Below are positions 11,501 through 22,100 of a stretch of DNA of 64,000 nt, piece by piece (the stretch's first letter is position 1; every line of letters begins with the position of its first letter). The notes under the pieces were generated by a model, which had not been told where the DNA came from, made no database searches, and worked only from the letters and a program-made list of their open reading frames with translations. The DNA is from Ostrinia nubilalis (Eukaryota > Arthropoda > Insecta > Lepidoptera > Crambidae), in assembly GCF_963855985.1 (NCBI RefSeq), contig NC_087105.1:1366501-1430500 (forward strand), given 5' to 3'. Position numbers and translations under genes: made by a program.

Positions 11501-13746
11501 ATACATTTGTCAAATTAGACCGAATCAAAAACGAAAAAAAAAAAAAAAATGTAACGTGACTTTTGAGAGAATAAAGTAACGTAAATAAAGAAAACAGACA
11601 AGGGTTGCCAATGCAAGCAATGTTATGTAACGCGTAGTTCGAAAACCCCCTCCTTGTAATGCATCGTAATGATTTACGTGACCCCCATCCCCCCGAATTG
11701 CGTTATAGTTATAGATCGTACATCCACAAAGACGCGCCACACCATTCTTCCGCTAATGTTTGAGTGTTATCGGTACATGGTACATACTAAATCATCCATG
11801 AGTGCACACGCACACTACAATAATAACTCTCGGATTGCTCGGATCAAACTCCCCGCACCCCGCGCTTCTCTCGACCAAAAATTGGTGGGGCGCGTCTTTG
11901 ATACGTAATGTTTGAACGCTTCTTGCGGCCAGTTTAGTCCAGACACCCCGTGTCTATTGGCTGTCCCTGCAGCATTCAACAGCATGCCATTCAGCAGCGT
12001 TAAGTCCCTATTTCTGGTCCAGGAAAGCAGAATGCATGTACGTTGGCTGGGGGCTGAAGTTCCAGCCGCCCAACTTCTCGCCGCTTCAACTGCCGCGGCC
12101 ACAGGACGAGTACCCCATCGGGCCTGAGGTCATGGAGATGGCAGACCCCACTTTCGCTGACGAGGAGGTGAGAAACGTTTGCTTGATTTGGACATATCGC
12201 ACATTGGAGATGAAATATTCAATTAAAAATCAATTGGATCTAAGCGTCCTCGCAGACTACAGACTGATATCGATATTTTATCATCAAGTTGTTATTCAGT
12301 ATGGGCATGTATGAAAGTGTGCATGTCACCGGAAAATAACAAGACTCGTAAGTTGATCAATTTTCTAGGAAGTTGATCAACTCTCGGAAAATAACAAACG
12401 GCAGTTGAAATGTACTATTTAACGCATCGAATTTTAGCTAATTGGTCAACTTACGGTACCTAGCCGTAATTTAATAATTAACTATATTGCTACAAGTAAA
12501 ATCATCCACAAATGGGCCAATCGTTGCCCAGAGTACTATTTGACGGTACACTATTATCCGTCACTTAATACACTTTTCTCTGATTGGTCGACAGCATTAA
12601 TTATAAGCATTTAGCAAGTGTTTATTCATTGAGTTACAAACACTTAGATTATATTGTTTTAATATTTACATTTTAGAGATAGGGATATTAAAGTTCGTCT
12701 ATGCTATATAGTTAAATAAATGAAAAATTTTAAAAAAATATATTGGAGCTTAGAGTTTTATTATTGTAAGTTATATTAATAATAAGTAAGTTTGTTTATT
12801 TCTACTACTACAGACTGCATTTCACTCATCATAAATAAAATGACGCGTTATAATGAAAATTATTACCACACAAAACAACAATTGCTAATTTTACTACTTT
12901 AAATAAAGAAAATAGATAGATTTGTTTACGTTTAAACCGGTAATGGCGGCGGCCGGGTGGCGGGGAGCGGTATAAAAGCACGTGAGTCTTTTAACCAATC
13001 AACGTGCACCTTGCCTTTGTCGGATGATTTAACGGCAAGACGCCGTAAATTAATCAACTTACTAAAATACATACGTTAAATAGTACATTTCAAATGCCGT
13101 TTATTATTTTCCGAGAGTTGATCAACTACCTAGAAAATTGATCAACTTACGAGTCTTATTATTTTCCGGTGACATGCACATTAGTATTACACCGATTTGG
13201 TAGCGGCTGATTCCTTATACAAATTGGACATCGACCCAACTATAGTCCGACTAAAAGTCTGGAGTCTGCGGGGTGTCTTAACAATTGAGTGAGCTGATGA
13301 AAACAAAACAATCACTCTTTTGAGTGCGAGTATTTATTTCAAATTCCTGTTAAAATTCAAGTATATTAACTTTTTTAAAGTCCAGTTTTGTGAATCGTTA
13401 ATACTGTAATCAATCGTGATCTTTACACAAAGTAACATTCGAAGCTTCATTTCATCCGGTTTATTTCAGTCCCTTTCAGTCGACAGACGCGCTGCCGATA
13501 ATTTCATAATATGACAACGAATGGCTGCCTACACATATGTCGCTTCTCTCTCACGCCCTATTGTGAAAGTGGCCTTACTTTTCCTTATAAGAACCTACAG
13601 AAAATTACATTTTCGTATTTGCATTTTTGAAACTTAGTGTAATTTGTCTACAGGCGTACCGCATCGCGCATCTCCCGCCCCCACCACCCCCCGAATTACC
13701 TGGAGAAGGGGAAGGGTTCGGCGAGGAGGAAGAGGACGAGGACTAG
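2508..13746 (+). CDS. RSPH4A: Radial spoke head protein 4/6 homolog (RSPH4A), 13 exons, 571 aa
   Basis: Structural subunit of the radial spoke head of motile axonemes (sperm flagella in insects). Exons: 2508-2638, 2721-2910, 3207-3332, 3485-3573, 4004-4091, 4454-4538, 4853-4986, 5215-5334, 5655-5808, 6237-6382, 11127-11341, 12023-12167, 13654-13746. All introns are GT-AG, phases join, and the sum is 572 codons including TAG. Family signatures: [11 protein letters not shown] near residue 46; [19 protein letters not shown] around 150-170; [16 protein letters not shown] near 180; [12 protein letters not shown] near 280; [13 protein letters not shown] near 330; [10 protein letters not shown] near 395; [16 protein letters not shown] and [11 protein letters not shown] in exon 12. 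An acidic, Pro-rich linker sits in exons 6-7 and a poly-Pro/acidic tail in exon 13. It is shorter than vertebrate RSPH4A/6A (about 700 aa), mainly at the N-terminus. Intron 10 (4.7 kb) is repeat-filled. Tail to tail with NEMF. Confidence 0.93.
2668..2700 (-). repeat. tRNA-like B-box fragment (SINE relic) in RSPH4A intron 1
   Basis: On the minus strand this short stretch reads GGGTTCGATTCCCGGTTAT, close to the pol III B-box consensus. No A box or acceptor-stem partner is visible, so it is not a tRNA gene. It is best read as a tRNA-derived SINE fragment wedged into an 82-bp intron, about 20 bp before the exon-2 acceptor. Confidence 0.35.
3691..3786 (+). mobile_element. non-LTR retrotransposon 3' end (RTE-like), RSPH4A intron 4
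   Basis: Begins in 'GGATGCGAGCGGCGCAG', continues through GGGGGAGGCCTTTGTCCAGC and ends in a (CGAA)n tail. This is the 3' terminus of a reverse-transcriptase-bearing element whose longer copies here encode [10 protein letters not shown]…[10 protein letters not shown]. Severely 5'-truncated; no function expected. Confidence 0.65.
4313..4423. mobile_element. 111-bp MITE in RSPH4A intron 5
   Basis: Terminal inverted repeats of about 28 bp (27 matches), beginning TGCCCGTTTTCACCATCA at the left and mirrored at the right end. Only about 55 bp lies between the arms. Non-coding hairpin; superfamily not determinable by eye. Confidence 0.65.
5396..5610. mobile_element. MITE with GTGATCAAAGTGG-type repeats, RSPH4A intron 8
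   Basis: About 215 bp. The left end CCATTTTGACCACCTGGAT pairs with right-end ATCCAGGTGATCAAAGTGG. The interior repeats GGTGATCAAA and GGACACCAAAGTG in both orientations, so the whole unit folds on itself. It fills most of intron 8. Confidence 0.55.
5826..5997. mobile_element. 172-bp MITE just after RSPH4A exon 9
   Basis: Ends AGCACACTTATCAACCCGG and its near-complement at 5973-5997 form a TIR of about 25 bp. It starts only 17 bp after the exon 9 donor. GC-rich interior, no coding potential. Confidence 0.6.
6434..6605 (-). repeat. lepidopteran interspersed repeat (Helitron-like), RSPH4A intron 10
   Basis: Starts CTAGCGGCCGCCCGCGACTT. Its second half (CTCCCGTTCCCGTGGGAATT …) is shared, reverse-complemented, with 45364-45655 and overlaps the family seen at 10255-10480. 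No TIRs, and an abundant non-coding family in Lepidoptera. Calling it Helitron-like rests on the lack of TIRs and general resemblance only. Confidence 0.45.
7165..7240 (+). repeat. short SINE-like fragment (GACAGGAGGCAAACGAGCAG family)
   Basis: Contains TGTGACAGGAGGCAAACGAG followed by CAGACGGATCACCTGAT, a recurrent lepidopteran interspersed motif. Related CACCTGATGGAAAGTGATAA motifs occur at 48248 and 49062. Fragmentary. Confidence 0.35.
7251..7427. mobile_element. MITE family A, near-perfect 177-bp hairpin
   Basis: TGAGGGTTTTCGCGATTGAA at the left is mirrored at the right (…TTCAATCGCGAAAACCCTCA). The arms run almost to the centre (AAATGCTGCATGATTGG…CCAATCATGCAGCATTTGG). The same family occurs at 48440-48627 and 49266-49452 in EXOSC5 intron 4. 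Non-autonomous and non-coding. Confidence 0.75.
7428..8687. other. AT-rich stretch of RSPH4A intron 10, nothing recognised
   Basis: About 1.25 kb of AT-rich sequence. I see no exon-like segment, no strong inverted repeat and no similarity to other parts of the window. Open frames here are short, on both strands, without splice context. Confidence 0.5.
8690..8926 (+). mobile_element. non-LTR retrotransposon 3' end (RTE-like), subfamily with (CGAA)n tail
   Basis: Encodes a remnant of the element's ORF C-terminus ([22 protein letters not shown], then [16 protein letters not shown], …[15 protein letters not shown]), followed by AACGAACGAACGAAC. Truncated at its 5' end. Confidence 0.75.
9123..9268 (+). 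mobile_element. non-LTR retrotransposon 3' end, subfamily with (GAT)n tail
   Basis: Encodes [19 protein letters not shown], then [10 protein letters not shown], and ends CTGAAATGATGATGATGATG. A second, distinct subfamily of the same retroposon (GCCTATGTTCAGTAGTGGAC instead of GCCTTTGTCCAGCAGTGGAC). Confidence 0.75.
9704..10024. repeat. diverged tandem duplication (about 160 bp x2)
   Basis: Two copies, about 9704-9857 and 9868-10024. Both begin ATAGGAGTTT, share GTGTCAGATG, then AATATGT-GG and ATAAAAGTGGAA, and end near TTCTATTATT-TATA and TTCGGCTTCGAT / TTGGCTGCGACT. Much diverged, hence old. No coding potential. Confidence 0.45.
10255..10480 (-). repeat. lepidopteran interspersed repeat, same family as 45364-45655
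   Basis: Contains TAAGCGGTTTAGATTTTTCA, TTCCCGTTCCCGTGGGAATT, GGTACCTAAGCTACGTCCCT, CGTTTAGCCGTTTAGGCTGT and GATATGTCACTAAGTCAGTC. The reverse complement of the whole order is found at 45364-45560. Non-coding. Confidence 0.5.
10736..11074. mobile_element. GC-rich hairpin MITE (CGCCCACGGCGACTTTTT family)
   Basis: Left end GCCCTCGCCCACGGCGACTT, right end AAAAAGTCGCCGTGGGGC. The interior is built of CGCGTTxGxATCGC and CGACTGTATCGATGC motifs in both orientations. An internal GTGGGCGAGGGC at about 10976 suggests two nested copies. Relatives lie at 36180-36360 and 50635-50800. It lies 53 bp before RSPH4A exon 11; open frames here are artefacts of its CpG-rich composition. Confidence 0.55.
12318..13180. 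mobile_element. 863-bp long-TIR element in RSPH4A intron 12
   Basis: The left arm TGTGCATGTCACCGGAAAAT … AAGTTGATCAATTTTCTAGG … is mirrored at 13060-13180, giving TIRs near 100 bp. A GTTGATCAA motif recurs within each arm. The interior is AT-rich, with an island of GC (about 12945-12965) and no transposase frame. Non-autonomous. Confidence 0.65.
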
Positions 13747-13803
13747 CACCTTATGCCCACGCAGTAAGGTTGAGAATGACTGGCCATTGATCGTGCTTGG
13801 TAC

Positions 13804-14021
13804 ACTAAAGCCCGGTCCGTGAACACGTAGAATTTTGTCCAATGACCCCTAGCTACCCATCCTCATCGCTCGCGCGTAATTATATTGCTGTCGCGACTGT
13901 GCGACTGGCACCCGCAGTGAGTGTGCGAGCGCGATAGCAACATAATTACGCGCGAGCGATAAGGATGGGTAGCTTGGGGTCATTTTACAAAATTCTACGT
14001 GCTCGCAGACCAGACTATAGT
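13804..14021. mobile_element. hairpin MITE family B, copy 1 (3' flank of RSPH4A)
   Basis: Arms AAAGCCCGGTCCGTGAACAC…ATGACCCCTAGCTACCCATC and the mirror ending …GACCAGACTATAGT. Begins 58 bp after the RSPH4A stop, so probably within its 3' UTR. The second copy is at 14933-15120. Both arms contain the CGCTCGCGCGTAATTATATT block or its complement. Confidence 0.7.
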
Positions 14022-14032
14022 CAAAAAGCTGT

Positions 14033-14205
14033 TTTAAAATTCAAAAAATTCAAAATTCATTTATTTTTGCAAATAGGCTTTAAAAAAGCGCTTTTACACG
14101 TCCCAATATTAACCCTACCACTGCTTCGGGACAATAAATGGGCCAGTGCTGAGAAGAAGCAGCGCAAGAAACTCAGTCACTATTGTCAGTTTTGTTGAAT
14201 TATGG
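14033..14205 (+). repeat. lepidopteran interspersed repeat (GCAAATAGGCTT…CTCAGTCACT)
   Basis: Runs from AAAATTCATTTATTTTTGCA through GCTTTTACACGTCC and GGGCCAGTGCTGAGAAGAAG to CGCAAGAAACTCAGTCACT, an arrangement I recognise as a common moth/butterfly retroposon 3' segment. The head recurs in part at about 14305-14340. It carries an AATAAA (14133-14138) that RSPH4A could use for polyadenylation. Confidence 0.45.
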
Positions 14206-14867
14206 TTCTTATTTTAATGTAACGTTGAGTTAATTTTTAAATGGTTGTTTTATTTTGAGTTATAAAATAAAAACTCATAGAAACTGATAAAAAACTAATT
14301 TTGTTTTTGCAAGTAGGCTTTTAAAAAGCACTTTTACTGTTGACATTTTCGCGTTTGAGGTTTTTAATTTTAAACGTCGTAAATAAAAATCATATAAACG
14401 TTTCGACAAACTATATTTAATAAGAAAAAGGCGATAATTACGCGAAACAAATTATTTACAATAACAATAATATCACTTCAGTTTCATTTATTATAACGAT
14501 TGATATAGCTTGGATAAATTATTATTTTAAGGTTACTTGAAAACTGATTGCGTTTGAACTAAAAAGAAGTGCTATTTTACTAAGTCACTCGATGCATAGG
14601 GTGCTCAGTGTGAATAATATCGGTTTAATTTATTAGAAACTTAGATTAAAACAAAAAGGAAAACAATGTTTTAGAAAAAGACTAGGCCATGACAACATGA
14701 CGAATGTCAGTTTCATTTGAAGCCCGAACTACAAATGAAACCGGACGACGTACCCCGGACGCCCTCTAAATTAGGACAACTCTGGGGAAACCCGGACGAA
14801 TGTCAACCCTAGCCCATGGGCATCATTTGAGTGTCATAGCTCCAAAACACGTGACGTATCTTCCTTT

Positions 14868-14873
14868 TTTATT
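14868..14873 (-). terminator. candidate NEMF polyadenylation signal
   Basis: TTTATT on the plus strand, i.e. AATAAA on the NEMF strand, about 280 nt after the NEMF stop and just beyond the hairpin MITE at 14933-15120. It is the nearest canonical signal I see, but no transcript evidence is available. Confidence 0.3.
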
Positions 14874-14932
14874 TTAATCTAATAAAAAATACAGTTTCTT
14901 TTGGAGCAAATATAAAATAAAATTACTTTCTA

Positions 14933-15120
14933 CTATAGTCCGGTCGCCGAGCACGTAGAATTTCATCCAATGACCCCAAGCTACCCATCCTTATCGCTCG
15001 CGCGTAATTATATTGCTGTCGCGACTGTGCGACGGGCGGCCGCAGTGAGTGTGCGAGCGATAAGGATGGGTAGCTTGGGGTCATTGGACGAATTTCTACG
15101 TGCTTGGCGACCGGGCTTTA
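14933..15120. mobile_element. hairpin MITE family B, copy 2 (3' UTR of NEMF)
   Basis: ACTATAGTCCGGTCGCCGAG…GACCCCAAGCTACCCATCCT with its mirror ending GGCGACCGGGCTTTA; TA dinucleotides flank the ends. It ends only 29 bp from the NEMF stop codon, so it should be transcribed as a hairpin in the NEMF 3' UTR. Confidence 0.7.
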
Positions 15121-15149
15121 CCTGATCATTCGACCAAACAGACTGGGTT

Positions 15150-16103
15150 TCACTTCTTATGCTTATGCAGCTGCGGCGCAGACAGCTTGACCTTCCCTGG
15201 GAAGTTGCGGGCGATGTTTTCTTCCTTCACCGCTTTTAGCAGGTCCCGCTCGCGCGCGGTGCACGCCCGGTCGCGTAAGAACACTTGTATTGCGGTCTTG
15301 GCTGCTTTGCCGCGTTTGCTGGTACCGGGAGTCAGTTTTACTTTGTACCTGGGGAGTTAAAAGGGTTTGTTTAATGGGAAGGAATATAAGTAATGTAATA
15401 AAAAGCCTGTTTTGTGAAAATTAGGTTGCTAAACTGAAGTGGCAGTGAGCGGGGCACATTGATGGCTGTTAGGGGAGACTAGTTCTTGAGTGGCGACCAC
15501 AAGCCGGAAAACGTAGTGTAGGCAGGCCTCCGGGCGAGTTTTCACGAGCCGGTTTCGAGCACTTCTAGTACCGGCCCGGATAGAAATTGGCTCGTCAACA
15601 CACGTCCTCATTCACTAAAACGATGGTCTGGTGAAGTTCGCAGGAAGCGCGTGGATACGAGCCGCGCAGGACCAATCATTATGGAAATCCAGCCTGCTAC
15701 TTTTAATAATAATAAATCATTTATTTGCCAGAATACGGTTACAAATGGTTATAAAAAGAGAAGTTTCCAACATATTCTATCGTACATAATACGATGTGCA
15801 AATATTACAAAAAATACGGTTATGTTTTTAATATTAAAAAGTAGTATCATTATTAATTGAATGTCATGCAAATGTCAGAAAATGATTATGAATTATTGAA
15901 ATAGCACAAACATATTATTACACTAGCTTTCCGCCCGCGGCTTCGCCCGCGTGGAATTTTGTCTGTCACAGAAAAACTTTATCGCGCGCGTCCCTGTTTC
16001 AAAAACCGGGATAAAAACTATCCTATGTTCTTTCCCGGGACTCAAACTATCTCTATGCCAAATTTCATCAAAATCGGTTGCGAGGTTTAAGCGGGAAAGC
16101 GTA

Positions 16104-16148
<45 letters not shown>

Positions 16149-19100
16149 GTTACTTTCGCATTTATAATATTAGTTGGGATTAGATTCATACAATGTCAAT
16201 GATACATAATGTCATATTTTAAGAAATTTTTAGATGTCAAGTACAAAATGTCAAAAAGATTTTTCTGTCAGGAATTCATTGACTGTGTAATACATCTTTT
16301 GTTTTAAGAATTCTAATAAATTATTTCTAAATTTAGTAAATGTCAATGTTTTAATATCTTCGGGTAATTTATTAAATATTTTTATTGCCATACAATACAC
16401 ATTCCTTGAGTAGAGGGTCAATCTTTGTGGAGGAATTCTCAAATTTTCAGTTTTCCTGCCTCTGTACCTATCAAAGTCTTTGTTTTTATCGAAGAGATGA
16501 ATGTATCTTTTAACAAAAATCGATTTTGTCCAGTAGTGTCGAAAATATGGGAACAGGATTGTTGCCTGCGTGATCGAATCAGAAATGAGGAGATCCGCAG
16601 GAGAACCAAAGTGACCGACATAGCTCGCAGAATTGCTAAAATCAAGTGTCAGTGGGCGGGGCACATAGCTCGTAGAGACGATGGCCGTTGGGGCAGGAAA
16701 GTTCTCGAGTGGCGACCACGGGCTGGAAGACGTAGCGTGGGCAGACCTCCTACTAAGTGGACCGACGATCTGGTGAGGGTCGCGGGAGGAGCCTGGGCGG
16801 CGCAGGATCGTTCATTGTGGAAAACCTTGGAGGAGGCCTTTGTCCAGCAGTGGACGTCATTCGGCTCAAACGAACGAACGAGGATTGTTGCCGTCTGAGA
16901 GCCAAAGCACACGATGCGTTGCAGCAGCGGTGCGGTGTCGTTTTACATAGAAATATCGGTGGCGGGCACTGTAAGTGAGAAGCCACACGGTGCAGCGCAC
17001 CGCAAACATTTTGCCGCATCACTGTACACATGTGGTATGCGGCGCCGCAATACGGCACCGTCTTGCCAGAGTAAATACAAATGAGTAGGTCATCTTCATA
17101 GAAACGCACCGAGCGCGGTTTGTATGTGAGCGCGCCAATATACGTATGCGGCGCGCACGCACACACTGACAAAATTCGGCGCAACCACGACTGGCTCCCC
17201 GCTAAATTTTGTCAGTAACGCCGCATACGTGTTGGCGCGCTCACATACAAACCGCGCCCGTGCGTTTCTATGAAGATGACCTACTCATTTGTATTTACTC
17301 TGGTCTCGCTCAATCGAAGTGCGGTGTGCCTGCGGTGCGGCGCCGGAACGCACCGTCTGGCATATATCATTGATGTTTATATCGCACCGCACCGTGTGGC
17401 TTCTCCCTTAGGCGGAACGAATGAATATGACATGGAAACAGGTACTAAAATGATACTCACTTGTAGTTGTGTAGCGCGGAGTAGGGAGCCACGACGGGCA
17501 CCGCGAATAGCAGCTCGTCGTCTGCCAGCGGTGCGCCTGTCAGCTGAGCTAACAGTTCGGCGTCGGCGTCCGCGCCGGCTGTCTCTTGCTGTTGGAACAC
17601 GATCAAAACATACGTTACTACATCGTTTAATTTAATACGTATAAGGGCCAGCATAGATCTGGCGAGCCGTGGCGAAGATACCAAGAGAAAAATACTTTAG
17701 AGAAACCCAAATTTTTCTTCAAAACTCCTGTGGTCACCGGTGCTCATGCTTTACGTAGGGGGGCGTAGTGAGTTTACGTCAAACGCATTCAATGTCGACT
17801 GCGTAAAAAAGTGACATTAAATGTATGATGGATTGTACAGCGCCCTTAGCGGAAAGTTTCAAGAACTAAAATCTACATGTATTTTTTAAACGCGCTCGCT
17901 AGTGACGACTTTTGATGTAAACTCGCACTAAGCCTTTGCCGCGCCTTGCCAGGTCTGGTTGGCTTTTACAGGACTAATCCCACGTCTCTTCTCCATTACT
18001 ACAACTCCAACTTCCAATGAAACTCAACCAGTGAATGTTGAGTAGGGCCGAAGAATAACTTACTATTTTGGAACCCACAACTACATTCTAGCATAAAATT
18101 TGATATGTGCCACATTATAAGCTGCAGCGAGCACTATTTGCGTACTAAGTGACATGTAGCACAGTGTCGCACTACCCAAATGCGTTCCGATGTAACAAGT
18201 CAATACTTTTTTTTTTGGAGGTAGAGATGTGCCGAGTCAAACTGACTCGAATACCTAGCAGGTACTCACGTACTCGAGTATGTAAAATTCTGTATTCGAA
18301 TCCACAATACTCGAATATAGATTTCTACTCACGGTCTTCAAATACTAAGTCGTGTACTTTAATAGCAACCTTGTATGGCGTACAGTCGTATTTTGTATGA
18401 CTATAATCATACACATACTTCCCTATCGTTCATACATGATTTGTGATGAAATATTAAAATCGTCGTCAAAAGCAAACTACAAAGTTCGATTCAAAAAGTA
18501 CTCGAGCCCACTGAAGTATTCGAATACTTGTGCCAGTACTCGAATACTTGTCCGAGTCTTCCGACTCGAGTCCTAACTCGATTATTTTTTTAACGAATAC
18601 CAAAAAATTTAAATACCAAAAATAGCCGACTCGGCACATCACTATTTGGAGGGAATAAAGTTAAAAAGTTGGTTGGAACTGCATTCTGATTATCTTGTAG
18701 CGGTGACCTATTTAGGTTTAGGTTAGGTACACACGGTCAACCTTATAAAAGGTTCAGTACATACCTCGACCTCGGGCTCCAGTTCCTCCTCTGAATCAGC
18801 TTCCAGTATGACTGGCGCGGGCTGCGGAATCTTCTGCGCGCGCGGGCCTTTGGTCTTGTTGCCTGCCTTCAGGGCTGCGGCCTTCTTTAGGGCCTTCTTT
18901 GATTCCTTTGCGTTGTTAGATGACTGTGGACGGACAGATTGTATATGTGTTACAGTCAAAACTCATAATCGGTCAAACCACTGAACTACAAAAATAAATC
19001 AAAATAGTTTTGACTGATGCTCTTGGTCAATATCACTTTTGACCAATTTTTGTAGTCAAAAGTGAAACGAGATGCGACAAAAGAAAAATAAGGACGTATC

Positions 19101-22100
19101 CTTATACGTCCTTATTTTTTCACACCTTTGTGATCAGCAGTATTTATCGTTTTATGAATCTAAAATGTAAGAATAAGAATAAGAATAAGGAATTTATTCA
19201 TAATGTTCATTACATGTCAAATTTTCAATATATTTTCTTATTAATAATAAATAATAATGTTTCAAAGAGAATCGAAATTATATTGTTAAAATAATTAATC
19301 AATATGTTTTGGACTTTCGACTAGAGCACCGCGTAAAATGGTCAAGGGAATCTTCCCTATTAAAATTACATATCGATAATATCAATTTGCTGAGATATCC
19401 GAACCAAATTGTTAATTAGTACAAATCATAACACTTCCTGACTTGTCCAACAGATTAGCAAGCTGAAGTGGCAATAGGCAGGGCATATAGTACGAAGAAC
19501 TGACGGCCGATGGGGCAGCAAGGTTCTGGAGTGGAGGCCACGTACCGGAAAGCGCAGTGTAGGACGTCCACCCACAAGCGGGACCGACGACCTCATAAAG
19601 GTAGCGGGAAGGCGCTGGATGCAGGCCGCCACCAACCGGCCATTGTGGAAATCATTGGGGGAGGCCTATGTTCAGCAGTGGACGTCCTATGGCTGAAATG
19701 ATGATGATGATGGGTTGCGTCTTGGAATTGTGTTACATGACATCGAGACACTTCTTGCAATTTCTAACCAAACTCGTAATCAATACAAATATTACCATCT
19801 ACATAAATAAAAATGAATTGCTGTTCGTTAGTCTAATTAAAACTCGAGAACGGCTGGGCCGATTGAGCTGATTTTGGTTTTAAAATGTTTGTCGTAGTCC
19901 AGGGTAGGTCTAAACGGTGAGCAAATAAGGAAAAATTGCGATGGCTTATTTATTGCCTTTAAGGCGGAACAGAGTTCGCCGGGTCAGCTAGTTGTTAATA
20001 AAAGTGCATACCTGTAGCAGCTGCATCATCCTCTCTTTATCTTCCGGGTCCTGGTTCTTGTACTTCTCTTTCATCTTCTTCATCTTGCCGTGTTGTCCGC
20101 GCTTGGTGGGGCATTCCTTGGGGGTCTCTTCTGGCTTCTTCTGTTTCTCTCCTTTGCCCTTCTGCGGCTTTTTACCGCCTTTTTTAGGGAGCGACGGGAA
20201 GGACATGATTGTGTCTTCACCTAGAATATTTTTAATATTATTTATTACTAGCTTTTGCCCGCGGCTTCGCCCGCGTAAAATTTCGTTTGTCACAGATCGT
20301 CATAAATTATAGTCTATATGTATATTATTCTGGGTTATAAACAATAATAAAGTTTCATCAAAATCCGTTCAGTAGTTTTTGCGTGAAAGAGTAACAAACA
20401 TCCACACATCCAAACTTTCGCATTTATAATGTAAAGAAATAAAATATATATACGGATAAACGCAATATATATTAGTAGGATAGCTATATAGAAATGTGTC
20501 CAATATTATAGATATGGCACTTAATCCAGTCCCTGAGGTAAGGGAGCGACACGTGAGGGGGACATTGACAATGACGTGACGGAGCATACAAATCTGAAGG
20601 AGCTTAGAAATGTCACTGTCGTGTGACGTCTCAAAAATACACGTGCCGCTCCCATACTTGAGACACTATTTTGAATTGAAGCGCTATTTTATTGTTTATT
20701 TTATTTTTCTTTATTATGGAAACAAACAGCATGAGTTGTTGACATGTGAACTTAAAAAATAAAAACAGTACAGTAGCCTAATCAGTTTCCACAGATAAAC
20801 TTTACAAGTTAATCGAAAGTATAGTAAGATAGAACCTTCATAACAATGAGGATCAGTACTGTTGTAGAAAATTCAATAAAACTAGTATCTACGTTAATCT
20901 TTAAGACATAAGAAAGATATATCTTTTTGAATTATCCAAATCGGACCATTACTTACGAAGATATTAAGTAATAAACATAGGCCGTTTTTGCCGCTAAAAG
21001 TCAACGTACGCAAGGCCGCGTGACGTCATTATATCCGAATCGAGCGCAGCCGGCGTACTAATGGGATGGAAAATATTTTTTTCCGGCTAAACTATCAGTT
21101 TTAGAAAAAAACTTTTAATAACATTTATTCTTCAAAATAAAGTAACCTATCGACCAGTAATTTTTAAAAATAAAAATTGTGAAAAATAAGTATTGCTATG
21201 TCCAAAAACCACATTTTCATAGGATTCGATGCAATGCGGAGACGCGGTTGGCGTGAGTGTAACTTAATGATTGTTTGTATTGAACATAATAATACTTAAT
21301 ATGATGCTAATACCCAGTTTCTGGCCTGGGGGGGGGGGGGATAAGTCATACCCAGCTTATAGCCTGGGGGGAGGGGCAAGTCTTACCCAGCTTCTGGCCT
21401 TGGTGGGAGGGGGGAGAGGCAAGTCATACCCAGTTTCTGGCCTGGGGGGGGGGGGGGGGGGTAAGTAATACCCAGCTTCCGGCCGAGGGGGAGTCATACC
21501 TAGCTTATGCTTATGGACTGGGGGAAGGGGCTAGCCTTACCCAGCTTCTGGCTTGGGGAGAGGGGGGGGAGGGGTCAAGTCATAACCAGTTTCTAGGGCT
21601 GGGGGGAGGGGCTAGCCTTACCCAGCTTATGGCCTGGGGGAGGGGGGTGGGTCAAGTCATACCCAGTTTCTGGCATTTCTGGCATGGGGGGGGGGTGTCA
21701 TACCCAGCTTCTGGCCGAAGGGGAGTCATATCCAGCTTATGCTTATGGCCTGGGGGTAGGGGCAAGCCTTACCTAGCTTCTGGCCTGGGGGGAGGGGGAG
21801 GGGTCAAGTCATACCCAGTTTCGGGCCGGGGGGGGGGGGGGGGGGGGGGTAAATCATACCCAACTTCTGGCCGAGGGGGAAGTCATGCCCAGTTTATGAC
21901 CTGGGGAGAGGAGAGGGGCGGGGTAGTCATACCCAGCTTCTAGGCTAAGATTAAATAGATTTCCAGCACGGAGCGGCTGTCCTTTCCTGCAGCAGCTGGC
22001 CCGCCCATGGGAACGGCGAATAGATAGGTAGGTGCGTAGGTTTAACTCAGAAAAACTAAATAACAGGTAGGTATTACCACAGAATAATAATAAGTACTAC

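Noticed and set aside
16753..17184. 143-aa minus-strand frame
   Set aside because: Spans the antisense of a retroposon tail and a hairpin MITE arm.
21271..21943. Glycine-rich open frames ([13 protein letters not shown] repeats)
   Set aside because: Product of the G-run minisatellite; unit length is not a multiple of three and G-runs vary, so the frame is not conserved.
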